From Rhizobiaceae bacterium (GTDB taxonomy: Bacteria > Pseudomonadota > Alphaproteobacteria > Rhizobiales > Rhizobiaceae), in assembly GCA_023953775.1 (NCBI GenBank), contig JAMLJD010000012.1, positions 1 through 64,000 of the forward strand: a stretch of DNA of 64,000 bases, read 5' to 3'. Shown here one piece after another: positions 16,264-25,578 of this stretch. The notes under the pieces are model-generated. The model had not been told where the DNA came from. It did not search any database and saw only the letters and a list, made by a program, of their open reading frames with translations. The translations under genes and the position numbers were made by a program. The number at the start of each line of letters is the position of its first letter. The first letter of the stretch is position 1.

Positions 16264-17751
16264 TCAGGCCGGGCGGCGCAGCGCGTTGCGTGCCTCGTCC
16301 AGCCGTAGCGGCTGGTCGGGAATGGTGATTGCGAAGACGGTGCGTCCGCCGACGCTCTCGATGAGTTCTATGGTGCCGCTGTGGGTGCGTACGAGTTCGT
16401 GCGCGATGGCAAGGCCGAGTCCGGTGCCGCCGCTGCGCGCGGCGCCGCGGAACGCGGCAAACAGGTTCTGGCGGGCCTTCGGTGGCAGGCCCGGCCCTGT
16501 GTCAGTGACCGTGATGCAGCAGACCGTGCCGGTGCGCTCCGCCTCGATTGTCAGCCGGCGGACGACGCTGCCTTCGGTGTCGGCCGACATGGCCTGTATG
16601 GCATTCCGCCCCAGGTTGGACAGCACGCGGAAGAGCTGCTCGGAATCGGCGTCGATCTCGAAATCGCCGTCGACGTCGTTGCGGAACTCGATGACGCCCT
16701 GCTGGTCGGTGCCGATCAGCTCGTAGACCTCGTCGACCAGCCGGCGCAGGCGCAGGCGCCGGCGCTGCGGCGGCGGCTCCTGCGTCCGTCCGTAGGCGAG
16801 CACGCCCTCGGAATAGGAGACGGCACGGTCGAGCGCGCGCACCAGCTTCGGCGCGAAGGTCTGCACGGTCGGGTCGTCGACCATGCGCAGCCGGTCGGAA
16901 ATGAGCTGCGCCGAGGCCAGGATGTTGCGCATGTCGTGGTTGATCTTGGATACCGCGAGGCCGAGATCGGCGAGATGCTTCTGCTCGCCCAGCGTGCGGT
17001 GCAGGTTTTCCTGCATGTTGGAGAGCTCGCGTTCCGCCACCCCGATCTCGTCGCTGCGGATATCCGGCTTGACGATGCGTTCGGGGTCGTCGGGGTGGTC
17101 GGCGAAGGCCAGCATGGAACGGGTCATGCGGCGGATCGGCCGGATCATGATGCGGTTGATGGCGTAGAAGACCAGCGTGGCGGTGAACAGCGAGATCACC
17201 AGCGAGAGCAGCGCGATGTTGCGCGAATAGTCGAGCATCGCGGCGCGCAGCCCGGCATCGGGGATGATCAGCTCGAATTCCTTGTCGCTGACGCCGACCG
17301 GGCCGAAGACGCGCAGCATCCGCTCGCCGCCGAACAGGATCGTGTCGGCGGCTTGCGCCATCGCGGCGACCGGGCCGGTATTGGCGAGATCGACATGCTC
17401 GTCGACCTCGGGCGGCATGTCGGAGACGACGAGCAGCCGCGAGGCGCCGGCGTCGCGCACCGCGACCGCCTTGGCGCCGAGCGCCATCAACACGTCGTTG
17501 CGGGCGGCCTGAGTAAGCGCTTCCGGCTCGTTCTGGATCAGCACGATGCCGACGGATGCGGCCGTGTTGAGCCGCTCCTCGAGGTAGCGCAGCCGGAAGT
17601 TCGCCACCGATGGCGGGAAGATCAGTACCTCTGCGATGAGCACGAACAGGCTCGTCAGGACAAGCAGCTTGGTCGAGAGACCGCGCGTCAGCGGAACCTC
17701 GTCCGGCGTTCCGGTGGTTGTCGACGTATCGTTGCCCGGCAAGTCGCTCAA
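16264..17751 (-). CDS. Membrane-bound sensor histidine kinase
   Basis: 495 residues, apparently starting at TTG 17751. It has two transmembrane helices (KLLVLTSLFVLIAEVLIFPP and IALLSLVISLFTATLVFYAI) flanking a ~150-residue periplasmic sensor, then HAMP, an H-box KINHDMRN with phospho-accepting His near residue 269, and a GHKL ATPase domain (DTGPGLPP, GGTGLGLAIAHEL). It phosphorylates a response regulator not present in this window. It follows the MerA-like flavoprotein on the same strand after ~60 bp and may share its transcript. The signal sensed is unknown. Confidence 0.85.
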   Translation of the reverse strand: MSDLPGNDTSTTTGTPDEVPLTRGLSTKLLVLTSLFVLIAEVLIFPPSVANFRLRYLEERLNTAASVGIVLIQNEPEALTQAARNDVLMALGAKAVAVRDAGASRLLVVSDMPPEVDEHVDLANTGPVAAMAQAADTILFGGERMLRVFGPVGVSDKEFELIIPDAGLRAAMLDYSRNIALLSLVISLFTATLVFYAINRIMIRPIRRMTRSMLAFADHPDDPERIVKPDIRSDEIGVAERELSNMQENLHRTLGEQKHLADLGLAVSKINHDMRNILASAQLISDRLRMVDDPTVQTFAPKLVRALDRAVSYSEGVLAYGRTQEPPPQRRRLRLRRLVDEVYELIGTDQQGVIEFRNDVDGDFEIDADSEQLFRVLSNLGRNAIQAMSADTEGSVVRRLTIEAERTGTVCCITVTDTGPGLPPKARQNLFAAFRGAARSGGTGLGLAIAHELVRTHSGTIELIESVGGRTVFAITIPDQPLRLDEARNALRRPA

Positions 17752-17811
17752 ACCGTTTCCGTTTCCTCGCTCAATGCAGACCAGCTTTGCGGCATTCCGG
17801 TGGCGGCGCCG

Positions 17812-19239
17812 TCAACCGAACACGCGCAGGAACCGCAGCAGGCGGCGCACGGCCGGCTTGCGGGTCGCGCCGGCAAGCTGGGTGATCGCGGCGCGGCGGC
17901 CGATTTCGGTCATTGTGGGGTAGGGCGGGACGTAGCCCAGCATGTCGCGGGCCTTCATGCCCTTCGACAGCGCGAAGGCCCACAGGTTGATCATCTCGCT
18001 GGCGCCGGCGCCGACGATCGTCACGCCGAGGATGTTGCCGCGCTTGTCGGTCACCATCTTCAGGAGGCCGTCGGTCTTGCGCTCGGCCTGGGCGCGGTCG
18101 TTCTCGGCGTAGGGCCAGCGCAGCACGGATATCGAGCGGTGGGCCTTGCGCGCATCGGCCTCGGTCATGCCGACATGGGCGAGCTCCGGATCGGTATAGG
18201 TCGCCCAGGGTATGATCGAGCGGTTCTCGCGCGCGGGGAGCCGGAACAGGATCGCGCGCGTCACCAGCGAGGCGTGATAGCCGGCGACATGGGTGAACTG
18301 CAGGCCGCCGGCGACGTCGCCGATGGCGTAGACGCGCCGGTTTGAAGTGCGCAGCTTGGCGCCGACCTTGATGCCCTTGCGGTCATAGGCGATGCCGGCC
18401 TTTTCGAGGTCGAGCCCTGCGACGTTCGCTGCCCGCCCGGCCGCCACCAGCAGATGCGAGCCGTCGATCTCGGCCGGCCCCTCCGTGCCCGAGACGTGCA
18501 CGCGCACGCCGGTCTTGCCGCGTTTTTCCACGCGCTCGACCTTGGTCTGCTCGAGGATGGCGATGCCTTCGGCGCGAAGCCTGGCGATGACGATCGCGGC
18601 CAGCTCGGGGTCGTCCTTGCCGAGTGCGGAAAACGCCTCGATGACCGTGACCTGCGAACCCAGCCGGCGGTGCGCCTGCGCCAGTTCGATGCCGATCGGC
18701 CCGCCACCGATGACGACCAGATGGTTCGGCCGCCGGCGGTTTTCGAAGATCGTCTCGTTGGTGAGGAAATCGACAGTGTCGAGGCCGGGAATAGGCGGCA
18801 CCATCGCCGACGATCCGGTCGCGACGACGAAGCGCCGCGCGCGGATCTCGACATCCCCGGCGACGACGGTGCGCGCGTCCTGGAAACGGGCCTCGGCCTG
18901 GATGACATGAACGCCGAGCGCGGTGAAACGCTCGACGGAATCGTTCGGCGCGATTGCCGCGATGACCGAGTGGACATGCGCGTTGACGGCGCGGAAATCG
19001 ATCTGTGGATCGGCATTGGTGATGCCGAACTTCTCACCGTGGCGCATCGCCTCCGCATGCTTTCCGGCGGCGATCATCGCCTTGGAGGGTACGCAGCCAT
19101 AGTTCAGGCAGTCGCCGCCCATGCGGCCTTTCTCGATCAGGACCACGGGCACGCCGAACGACGCAGCCGCCGCGGCGACCGACAAACCGCCGGAGCCGCC
19201 GCCAATGACGCAGATGTCGGGTTTCAGAACGTTGCTCAT
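17812..19239 (-). CDS. MerA/Lpd-type FAD-dependent pyridine nucleotide-disulfide oxidoreductase
   Basis: 475 residues. It has FAD-binding ICVIGGGSGGLSVAAAAA, redox-active Cys pair GGDCLNYGCVPSK, NAD(P)-binding VIGGGPIGIELAQAH and a dimerisation domain. At the C-terminus the dihydrolipoamide-dehydrogenase motif HxHPT is replaced by PPYPTMTE, with Tyr in the catalytic His position, as in mercuric reductases. The MerA C-terminal Cys pair and the N-terminal heavy-metal domain are missing, so the substrate is probably not Hg(II). It directly follows a TVP38-like membrane protein (22 bp), a recurrent pairing. The substrate is unknown. Confidence 0.8.
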   Translation of the reverse strand: MSNVLKPDICVIGGGSGGLSVAAAAASFGVPVVLIEKGRMGGDCLNYGCVPSKAMIAAGKHAEAMRHGEKFGITNADPQIDFRAVNAHVHSVIAAIAPNDSVERFTALGVHVIQAEARFQDARTVVAGDVEIRARRFVVATGSSAMVPPIPGLDTVDFLTNETIFENRRRPNHLVVIGGGPIGIELAQAHRRLGSQVTVIEAFSALGKDDPELAAIVIARLRAEGIAILEQTKVERVEKRGKTGVRVHVSGTEGPAEIDGSHLLVAAGRAANVAGLDLEKAGIAYDRKGIKVGAKLRTSNRRVYAIGDVAGGLQFTHVAGYHASLVTRAILFRLPARENRSIIPWATYTDPELAHVGMTEADARKAHRSISVLRWPYAENDRAQAERKTDGLLKMVTDKRGNILGVTIVGAGASEMINLWAFALSKGMKARDMLGYVPPYPTMTEIGRRAAITQLAGATRKPAVRRLLRFLRVFG

Positions 19240-19261
19240 CAATTCCCCGCTGTCGCCGGTG

Positions 19262-19999
19262 TCAGTCGCGGCCCTTGCCTCTCAGGCTCCTTACGACGGT
19301 CGGTATGGTCGCCACAAGCGCAAGGGCGACAAAGGCCAGCGTGATCTCGGTGGTGACGAGGTCCGAAAGGCGCACCTCGCGGCCGGCTTCGCGCGCGGCG
19401 GTCAGCACGCTGTCCACGCCTTCGCCGAGATAGGCGTAGGCGAAGGTTCCGGGCAGGATGCCGATGAAGGTCGCGGCGACATAGTCGCGAGGCCGCACGT
19501 TGAAGAAGGCCGGCGCGATGTTGATCACGAAGAACGGGAAGATCGGCGCGAGGCGAAGCACCAGCAGGTAGGAGAAGGCGTTCTCCTCGAAACCCTTGGC
19601 AAGCTTGCCGACACGGTCGCCGACGCGCCGCTTCAGGAAGTCGCCGAACGCCGTCCTTGCGGCGAGAAAGATCGCCGTGGCGCCGGCGGTGGCGGCGACC
19701 GCGACCAGCGCCCCGCCCAAAAGCCAGCCGAAGAGGAAGCCGGCGAAGACGGTGAGCACGGATGCCGCGGGAAACGAGAAGGCGACCGCGAGCGCATAGA
19801 GCAGCACGAAGACCAGAGGGGCGAGAAGCGGATTGTCGGCAACGCTCGCTTTCAGGGAGTCGCGGCTTTCGGCGAGGAACTCCAGCGACAGGTAGTGATG
19901 CCAGCCCATGGCGTAGCCGAAGGCCAGGCCGCAGGCCACCACCAGCAGCGGCAGGTACCGCACCAGCGAAGTCTGGGATTTCTCGTCGGGATCGTCCAT
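19262..19999 (-). CDS. TVP38/TMEM64 (VTT/DedA-like) family membrane protein
   Basis: 245 residues, start at 19999 chosen for AGGA 8 nt upstream; a Met at 20029 would add ten residues. Five or six hydrophobic segments are seen. The VTT-domain hallmarks are present: a glycine-rich FAGFLFGWLLGGALVAVAAT and LRLAPIFPFFVINIAPA, with conserved Pro residues in a re-entrant loop. DedA-related proteins move lipids or ions across the inner membrane; this member's substrate is unknown. It is the first gene of a probable operon with the MerA-like flavoprotein. Confidence 0.85.
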   Translation of the reverse strand: MDDPDEKSQTSLVRYLPLLVVACGLAFGYAMGWHHYLSLEFLAESRDSLKASVADNPLLAPLVFVLLYALAVAFSFPAASVLTVFAGFLFGWLLGGALVAVAATAGATAIFLAARTAFGDFLKRRVGDRVGKLAKGFEENAFSYLLVLRLAPIFPFFVINIAPAFFNVRPRDYVAATFIGILPGTFAYAYLGEGVDSVLTAAREAGREVRLSDLVTTEITLAFVALALVATIPTVVRSLRGKGRD

Positions 20000-20389
20000 G
20001 GCGGTCGTCCTGCCGGTTGCCTGTCGCATTGGTTCTGTCCAGTCCTATCGGTGATCGTGCCGTGTGGCGACGGCGAAATGGTGTGTGCCGGCCGCCGAAA
20101 TGCGTTGCCGCCGAGGTCGTGATGGACGGTGCCGCCGCCGCGTGCAATGCGCTCGCGCGCCATCTCACCGGCTTTTGAAAGTGCCGTCGCGGCGGTTCAA
20201 TGCTTCGTGAGCGCCGGGTGGCGGCAGGGTCGCGCCACGGATGATTGACTTCGTGCCGTCATCTTCCTATAAGCCGCGCACGTTCGGGATGCTGTTCCGG
20301 GCCGGATTTTCCGTGCCGACATTTCCCGACGACGCTCCTGTTCACAGCGACAGAATGAAGAAGGGCCGCACACCGCGGTATTGAAACAA
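20000..20389. other. Intergenic region upstream of rpmH
   Basis: About 390 bp without a supported gene, between the divergent TVP38-like gene and rpmH. It holds the rpmH promoter described separately. I see no other convincing gene, repeat or RNA in it. Confidence 0.6.
20245..20273 (+). promoter_or_regulatory. Strong sigma-70 promoter for the rpmH operon
   Basis: TTGACT (20245-20250) and TATAAG (20268-20273) with exactly 17 bp spacing, about 115 nt before rpmH. Both hexamers match the housekeeping consensus at 5/6 or better, as expected for a ribosomal-protein/RNase P operon. Confidence 0.75.
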
Positions 20390-20524
20390 ATGAAGCGTAC
20401 CTATCAACCCTCGAAGCTCGTTCGCAAGCGCCGGCACGGGTTCCGTACCCGCATGGCTACCAAGGGCGGCCGCAGCGTGGTCGCAGCACGCCGCAATCGC
20501 GGCCGCAAGCGTCTGAGCGCCTGA
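20390..20524 (+). CDS. rpmH: Ribosomal protein L34
   Basis: 44 residues, the usual length for bL34. The sequence begins [20 protein letters not shown] and ends [10 protein letters not shown], matching the family throughout. It is a component of the large ribosomal subunit that contacts 23S rRNA. It is followed by rnpA after 10 bp and yidC, the conserved bacterial order. A strong promoter lies about 115 nt upstream. Confidence 0.98.
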   Translation: MKRTYQPSKLVRKRRHGFRTRMATKGGRSVVAARRNRGRKRLSA

Positions 20525-20534
20525 CTGTCCGGCA

Positions 20535-20900
20535 TTGCCGGAAGCACCGATCCGCGCGCCGCGCGGGGGCCTTGTCGGCCGCCTGCGCAAACGGGCGGAG
20601 TTTCTTGCCGTACGGCGCGGTGAAAAGCGCCGAGGGCCGTTTTTCCTGATGGAAGTGCTGGACCGAGGCGACGAAAATCCGCCCCGGATCGGCTTTACCG
20701 TGACACGGAAGAGCGGCAATGCGGTGACAAGAAACCGCATCCGGCGACGCCTGAAAGAAGCCTGCCGCGTCCATGCGGGTGGTGACATGGCGGCGGGCAA
20801 GGACTATGTGATCGTCGGTCGCCGCGAGGTCCTCACGGTGCCGTTCGACGTGCTGAAAGAAGAACTCTCCCGGCGGATTCGCGGAAAGAACCATGGATAA
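20535..20900 (+). CDS. rnpA: Ribonuclease P protein component
   Basis: 121 residues from TTG 20535; the conserved part begins with [17 protein letters not shown]. The RNR signature is [19 protein letters not shown], which binds the P RNA, and the central FTVTRK strand is typical. It assists RNase P RNA in 5' maturation of tRNAs. It lies 10 bp after rpmH and overlaps yidC by 8 bp. The N-terminal ~15 residues are Pro/Arg-rich and poorly conserved, so a slightly later start is possible. Confidence 0.95.
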   Translation: MPEAPIRAPRGGLVGRLRKRAEFLAVRRGEKRRGPFFLMEVLDRGDENPPRIGFTVTRKSGNAVTRNRIRRRLKEACRVHAGGDMAAGKDYVIVGRREVLTVPFDVLKEELSRRIRGKNHG

Positions 20901-22704
20901 CAACCGGAATTTCCTCGTCACGATCGCACTTTCGGTGCTGATCCTGACCGTCTGGCAGGTTTTCTACGTCAATCCGCGCATCGAAAAGGAACGGATCGCG
21001 GCCGAGCAGCCGGCCGATCCCGCACCCGGAACGCCCGCCGACCCGAAGGGCGACGGAACGACGCCGGCGCCCGAACTTCCCGGCCAGCCCGGCGATGGCG
21101 AGGGCGTACCCGGCACTGCGGCTGCTCCCGAGGTCGAGGGCGACCGCGCCGCCCAGCTTGCCCTCAACCAGCGCGTCAGGATCGACACGCCCAGGCTCAC
21201 CGGTTCTATCAATCTGACGGGCGCACGCATCGACGACCTGCTGCTCAAGGACTATCACGTCTCCGTCGACAAGAGCTCGCCCAACATCGAGCTTCTCAAC
21301 CCGTCGACGATGCCGACCGGCTTCTATGCCGAGGTCGGCTATGTCGGCGACGGCGACCTGCCCGACCACGACGCGGTGTGGACCGCGCCCGAAGGCGCCA
21401 CACTGACTCCGTCGAACCCGGTAACGCTGACCTACGACAACGGAACCGGGCTGACCTTCGAGCGCACGATTTCCGTCGACGAGAACTACATGTTCACGTT
21501 GTCGGACAAGGTCACCAACCAGGGTTCCGCGCCGGCATCGGTCGCCAATTACGGCCGGGTCAACCGGGTCGGCAAGCCGGAGACGAGCAGCATCTACATC
21601 CTGCATGAAGGCCTGATCGGCGTGACCGGTTCCGAGGGGCTGCAGGAGATCGACTATTCGGACCTTGAGGACGACGGCAACATCACGCCGTCGAAGTCCA
21701 GCGACGGCTGGCTGGGCATAACCGACAAGTACTGGGCGGTGACGCTGGTTCCGAAGTCCGGCGAGAGCTTCCAGCCGCGCTTCGCCTATTTCGGCAAGGC
21801 GCCTGCGCGCTATCAGGCCGACTATCTGTCCGATCCGACGGTCGTCGCGCCGGGCACCTCGCAGACGGTTGAGACGCTGGTCTTCGCCGGCGCCAAGGAG
21901 GTCGGCGTGGTCGACGCCTATGAGGAGGCGCGCGACATCCGCCAGTTCGAGCTTCTGATCGACTGGGGCTGGTTCTACTTCATCACCAAGCCGATGTTCC
22001 ATCTCATCGACTGGCTCTACAGGCTGCTCGGCAATTTCGGCCTGGCCATCCTCGCCACCACCGTGATCGTCAAGGCGATCTTCTTCCCGCTGGCCAACAA
22101 GTCGTACAAGTCGATGGCCAACATGAAGAAGGTGCAGCCGAAGATGATGGAGATCCGCGAAAAATACGCGGACGACCGGATGAAGCAGCAGCAGGAGATG
22201 ATGGAGCTCTACAAGAAGGAGAAGATCAATCCGCTGGCGGGCTGCTGGCCGATCCTGATCCAGATTCCGGTCTTCTTCGCGCTCTACAAGGTGCTCTATG
22301 TGACGATCGAGATGCGTCACGCGCCGTTCTTCGGCTGGATCCACGACCTGTCCGCGCCGGACCCAACCTCGGTGTTCAACCTCTTCGGGCTGTTGCCCTA
22401 CGATGTGCCGAGCTTCCTGATGATCGGCGTATGGCCGCTGATCATGGGTGTGACGATGTTCCTGCAGATGCGCATGAACCCGACGCCGCCGGACCCGACC
22501 CAGGCGATGATCTTCAACTGGATGCCGGTGATCTTCACCTTCATGCTGGCGACGTTCCCCGCCGGACTGGTGATCTACTGGGCCTGGAACAATTCGCTTT
22601 CGATCCTTCAGCAGGGCGTGATCATGAAGCGCCAGGGCGCGAAGATCGAGCTGTGGGACAATCTGGCGGGGCTGTTCCGCAAGAAGCCGACGCCGGCCGA
22701 ATAA
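20893..22704 (+). CDS. yidC: Membrane protein insertase YidC
   Basis: 603 residues, the proteobacterial long form. The N-terminal anchor ([17 protein letters not shown]) is followed by a Pro/Gly/Glu-rich linker, the periplasmic beta domain (~residues 80-350) and the conserved five-helix insertase core beginning near [19 protein letters not shown], with [15 protein letters not shown] and [20 protein letters not shown]. It inserts and folds inner-membrane proteins alone or with SecYEG. It overlaps rnpA by 8 bp, so translation is probably coupled, and a GC-rich hairpin follows the stop. Confidence 0.98.
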   Translation: MDNNRNFLVTIALSVLILTVWQVFYVNPRIEKERIAAEQPADPAPGTPADPKGDGTTPAPELPGQPGDGEGVPGTAAAPEVEGDRAAQLALNQRVRIDTPRLTGSINLTGARIDDLLLKDYHVSVDKSSPNIELLNPSTMPTGFYAEVGYVGDGDLPDHDAVWTAPEGATLTPSNPVTLTYDNGTGLTFERTISVDENYMFTLSDKVTNQGSAPASVANYGRVNRVGKPETSSIYILHEGLIGVTGSEGLQEIDYSDLEDDGNITPSKSSDGWLGITDKYWAVTLVPKSGESFQPRFAYFGKAPARYQADYLSDPTVVAPGTSQTVETLVFAGAKEVGVVDAYEEARDIRQFELLIDWGWFYFITKPMFHLIDWLYRLLGNFGLAILATTVIVKAIFFPLANKSYKSMANMKKVQPKMMEIREKYADDRMKQQQEMMELYKKEKINPLAGCWPILIQIPVFFALYKVLYVTIEMRHAPFFGWIHDLSAPDPTSVFNLFGLLPYDVPSFLMIGVWPLIMGVTMFLQMRMNPTPPDPTQAMIFNWMPVIFTFMLATFPAGLVIYWAWNNSLSILQQGVIMKRQGAKIELWDNLAGLFRKKPTPAE

Positions 22705-22733
22705 GCGACCCGCCGGCGAACGCCTTCGACATG

Positions 22734-22752
22734 GGCCCGGCATTGCCGGGCC
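22734..22752 (+). terminator. GC-rich hairpin after yidC
   Basis: GGCCCGGC-ATT-GCCGGGCC, an 8-bp perfect stem with a 3-nt loop, begins 29 bp after the yidC stop and is followed by TTCGTCGT rather than a clean U-run. It is a plausible but not ideal intrinsic terminator. Confidence 0.5.
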
Positions 22753-22854
22753 TTCGTCGTCCAGCGACGCATTTCGCCGCGCTTTGTTGATATCGTCCGC
22801 GAATTCTGCGATCCCCGGCATCGGGCGGTCGGCGGCGAAACATGGAGTATGCGC

Positions 22855-23493
22855 ATGCAGGGTCCCAATCCCGACATCAAGCATCCGATCCCCATGCATC
22901 CGCGCGTCGGCTTCCTGCGGCCGCTGGTGGACGCGGCCAATGTGGAGATCGGCGACTTCACCTATTACGACGATCCCGACGGGCCGGAGCACTTCGTCGA
23001 CAAGTGCGTGCTTCACCACTACGACTTCATCGGCGACCGGCTGGTGATCGGCCGCTTCTGCGCGATCGCGGAAGGCGCGCGCTTCATCATGAACGGTGCC
23101 AATCACGCCATGTCGGGCTTTTCGACCTACCCGTTCAACATCTTCGGCCACGGATGGGAGGAAGGCTTCGACCCACGGAGCTGGGAGTGCGAGCTGCGCG
23201 GCGACACAGTGATCGGGAATGATGTCTGGATCGGCATGGAAGCAATCATCCTGCCGGGCGTGACGGTCGGCGACGGCGCGATCATCGGCGCGCGGGCGGT
23301 GGTCGCGGCCGACGTGCCGGCCTATGCTATCGTCGCCGGCAATCCGGCGCATGTCATCAAGCGGCGCTTCGACGACCGCACCATCGAAAGGCTTCTTGCG
23401 ATCGCGTGGTGGGACTGGCCGGTCGAGAAGATCGGCGACAATCTCGACGCGATCCGCGGCGCGGACCTTGCCAGGCTGGAGGAGGTCGCGTGA
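22855..23493 (+). CDS. CatB/Vat-type xenobiotic O-acetyltransferase
   Basis: 212 residues, start at 22855 set by GGAG 7 nt upstream. It has left-handed beta-helix hexapeptide repeats ([40 protein letters not shown]). The insert [16 protein letters not shown] contains the catalytic His of the XAT family. Members acetylate hydroxyl groups of chloramphenicol, streptogramin A or unknown substrates using acetyl-CoA. Chromosomal members like this need not give resistance. The stop overlaps the GTG of engB, so it is transcribed and probably translated with that essential gene. Confidence 0.85.
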   Translation: MQGPNPDIKHPIPMHPRVGFLRPLVDAANVEIGDFTYYDDPDGPEHFVDKCVLHHYDFIGDRLVIGRFCAIAEGARFIMNGANHAMSGFSTYPFNIFGHGWEEGFDPRSWECELRGDTVIGNDVWIGMEAIILPGVTVGDGAIIGARAVVAADVPAYAIVAGNPAHVIKRRFDDRTIERLLAIAWWDWPVEKIGDNLDAIRGADLARLEEVA

Positions 23494-24164
23494 GCCAGGA
23501 CGCCCGATCGTTGCCCGACGCGGAAACCGCGGTCTTCGCACGGCCATGGGTCTTCATCCGCGGCGTGCCGTCGATGAAGTTCCTGCCGCCGGAGGGGCCG
23601 CCCGAGATCGCCTTCGCCGGGCGGTCCAATGTCGGCAAGTCGTCGCTCATCAACGCGCTGCTCGGCCGCAAGGGGCTGGCGCGCACCTCCAACACGCCCG
23701 GCCGCACGCAGGAACTGAACTATTTCGTGCCCGACGGCCATTCGGGCGCCGGCGACGACCTGCCGCCCTTCGCCATCGTCGACATGCCGGGCTACGGCTA
23801 TGCGAAGGCGCCGAAGGACAAGGTCGATGCGTGGACGCGGCTGGTGTTCGACTATTTGAAGGGCAGGGTGACGCTGAAACGCGTCTACGTGCTGATCGAT
23901 GCCCGGCACGGCATCAAGGCCAATGACGAGGAGGTCTTCGATCTCCTCGACAAGGCGGCGGTGTCGTACCACCTGGTGCTGACGAAGGGCGACAAGATCA
24001 AGCCGCCGGCGCTCGCCAGGCTGGTCGAGGAGACACGGGAGCGCATCCGCAAGCGCCCGGCGGCGTTTCCCGGCGTGCTGTCGACCTCGTCGGAAAAGGG
24101 GGCGGGGCTCGACGATCTGCGGTCGGCGATCCTGTCGGCCATCGACGAGCGCCCGCTCGGCTGA
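23490..24164 (+). CDS. engB: Ribosome-biogenesis GTPase EngB/YsxC
   Basis: 224 residues from GTG 23490, which overlaps the previous stop (GTGA). TRAFAC GTPase motifs: G1 [10 protein letters not shown]2 region [10 protein letters not shown]3 [10 protein letters not shown]4 TKGD and G5 STSSEKG. It acts in assembly of the 50S subunit. In alphaproteobacteria it normally follows yidC and precedes argB; here the CatB-like gene lies before it, and about 4.5 kb of accessory genes lies between it and argB. Confidence 0.97.
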   Translation: MSQDARSLPDAETAVFARPWVFIRGVPSMKFLPPEGPPEIAFAGRSNVGKSSLINALLGRKGLARTSNTPGRTQELNYFVPDGHSGAGDDLPPFAIVDMPGYGYAKAPKDKVDAWTRLVFDYLKGRVTLKRVYVLIDARHGIKANDEEVFDLLDKAAVSYHLVLTKGDKIKPPALARLVEETRERIRKRPAAFPGVLSTSSEKGAGLDDLRSAILSAIDERPLG

Positions 24165-24249
24165 GCCAGGTGCTACGAACAACGCCCGCCGCCTCGCCAG
24201 TCGGCCAAGGCAGCGGGCGCGCCCCACCGCATAAGGGGTTGTTCCAGGG

Positions 24250-24756
24250 TCAGGCTGTCGCCGGCTTGAAGGTCAGCGCGAGGCCGTTGAGGCAGTGGCG
24301 CTTGCCGGTGGGCGGTGGGCCATCGTCGAAGATATGGCCGAAATGACCGCCGCAGCGGCGGCAGTGGCATTCGGTCCGGGTCATGAACAGGCTGTTGTCT
24401 TCCTTGGTGCCGATGGCGTCAGGCAAGGATTCCCAGAAGCTCGGCCAGCCGGTGCCGGAATCGTATTTCACCTCGGAGGAATAGACCGGCAGGTCGCAGC
24501 CGGCGCAGTGGAAGATACCCTTGCGCTTCTCCTTCAGCAGCTCGCTGGTAAAGGCGCGTTCGGTCTTTTCCTCGCGCAGCACGAGATACTGTTCTTCGGT
24601 GAGAATCTCGCGCCATTCGGCCTCGGATTTCTCGATCTCGAATTCACCCGTGGCGGCTGTGGCGGGGTCCGAACCGCGGCTCCACCAGAGTGCGGTTCCA
24701 CCGGCCAGCAGGGCGAGGGTACCGGCTCCGCGGTACAGGAATTGACGGCGTTTCAT
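24250..24756 (-). CDS. msrB: Exported peptide-methionine (R)-S-oxide reductase
   Basis: 168 residues, start set by AAGGAG just upstream of ATG 24756. The N-terminus KRRQFLYRGAGTLALLAGG resembles a twin-arginine signal or signal anchor, so it should act in the periplasm. MsrB motifs: zinc Cys pairs CAGC and CRRC, SGTGWPSFWE, GGHFGHIFDDGP and catalytic RHCLNG. It reduces methionine-R-sulfoxide in oxidised proteins. It lies on the same strand as the fasciclin and sigma/anti-sigma genes and may be part of the same envelope oxidative-stress group; that link is by position only. Confidence 0.95.
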   Translation of the reverse strand: MKRRQFLYRGAGTLALLAGGTALWWSRGSDPATAATGEFEIEKSEAEWREILTEEQYLVLREEKTERAFTSELLKEKRKGIFHCAGCDLPVYSSEVKYDSGTGWPSFWESLPDAIGTKEDNSLFMTRTECHCRRCGGHFGHIFDDGPPPTGKRHCLNGLALTFKPATA

Positions 24757-24838
24757 CACGTTCTCCTTTGGCGGCATTGTAATCGCCGGGCCGGTCGCGA
24801 TGTAATCAACAGGTCTTGATCGTGTTTGCGAGATCGAT

Positions 24839-24882
24839 CGCCCCGCACCTGTCGATGGTGCAGTCACGGGCGGTGCGGGGCG
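24839..24882. repeat. Inverted repeat between fasciclin gene and msrB
   Basis: CGCCCCGCACC (24839-24849) pairs with GGTGCGGGGCG (24872-24882): an 11-bp perfect stem with a 22-nt loop. It lies 60-100 bp after the fasciclin stop. No T-run follows on the minus strand, so it may slow or protect the transcript 3' end rather than act as a classic terminator. Confidence 0.55.
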
Positions 24883-24944
24883 AGAAGCGATTGCACGGGG
24901 GAAGGGAGCGAGATCCCGCGCAATCATGCTTCATCGATCTGCGA

Positions 24945-25502
24945 TCACATCTTGGGCAGAAGCACCGAGTCGATCACGTGGATGACGCCATTCGACTGGT
25001 CGACGTCGGCGATCGTGACGTTGGCGACGTTGCCGTTCTCGTCCTCGATCATGATCTTGTCGCCTTCGTACTTGGCGGTCCAGACGCAGCCGCCGACGGT
25101 ATTGACCGGATGCGCGCCATTGTCGTCGTCGACCATCTTCATGATGGCGTCGGACATCGCGTCAGCAGCCACGACATGGCAGGTCAGGATCTTGGTGAGC
25201 TGGTCCTTGTTTTCCGGCTTCAGAAGCGTCTCGACGGTGCCCGCCGGAAGCTTTTCGAAGGCCGCGTTGGTTGGAGCGAAAACCGTGAACGGGCCTTCGC
25301 CCGACAGGGTCTCGACCAGGCCGGCTGCCTTGACGGCGGCGACCAGCGTCGTGTGGTCCTTCGAATTGACGGCGTTCTCGACGATGTTCTTGTCGGCATA
25401 CATCGGCGCACCGCCAACCATCGGGTTCTCGGCATAGGCGAAACCGGTCAGGGCGGAAAGCGCGACAGCGCCGGCAAGGATTCGTGCGGTAAACTTGGTC
25501 AT
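24945..25502 (-). CDS. Exported fasciclin-domain protein
   Basis: 185 residues, start set by AGGAG 7 nt upstream. A signal peptide (ARILAGAVALSALTGFAYA) is followed by one FAS1 domain (~residues 40-185) with the H1 segment GPFTVFAPTNAAFEKLPAGT and the H2 segment near NGVIHVIDSVLLP. FAS1 proteins mediate adhesion or bind small ligands at the envelope. It lies downstream of an ECF sigma/RskA-type anti-sigma pair and has a candidate ECF promoter, the arrangement in which SigK/RskA control fasciclin-like proteins in mycobacteria. Confidence 0.92.
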   Translation of the reverse strand: MTKFTARILAGAVALSALTGFAYAENPMVGGAPMYADKNIVENAVNSKDHTTLVAAVKAAGLVETLSGEGPFTVFAPTNAAFEKLPAGTVETLLKPENKDQLTKILTCHVVAADAMSDAIMKMVDDDNGAHPVNTVGGCVWTAKYEGDKIMIEDENGNVANVTIADVDQSNGVIHVIDSVLLPKM

Positions 25503-25549
25503 GTTCAACTCCTCTCTGGTTAACCCTTTTTTGGTCAGGGGCGCACGGA

Positions 25550-25578
25550 GTTACGGGTGCCCGTCGGGTGAAGTTTCA
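25550..25578 (-). promoter_or_regulatory. Candidate ECF-sigma promoter for the fasciclin gene
   Basis: On the minus strand, TGAAAC (25578-25573) and CGTAAC (25555-25550) are separated by 17 bp, the AAC/CGT pattern of many ECF promoters, about 50 nt before the fasciclin start. The -35 lies inside the perfect dyad GGGTGAA-AC-TTCACCC (25566-25581). Assignment to the adjacent ECF factor is inference. Confidence 0.5.

Noticed and set aside
16381..18345. A 654-codon plus-strand open frame opposite the histidine kinase and flavoprotein
   Set aside because: Both opposite-strand genes have complete, well-known domain sets; the frame's product is low-complexity Arg/Gly/Asp without family motifs.
20833..23547. 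A 904-codon open frame antisense to yidC and the acetyltransferase
   Set aside because: It is rich in Arg/His/Asp/Val and lacks any recognisable domain; it mirrors the G/C codon bias of the real genes on the other strand.
24839..24882. The inverted repeat after the fasciclin gene as an intrinsic terminator
   Set aside because: No run of T follows the stem on the minus strand and the loop is 22 nt; kept only as an inverted repeat.
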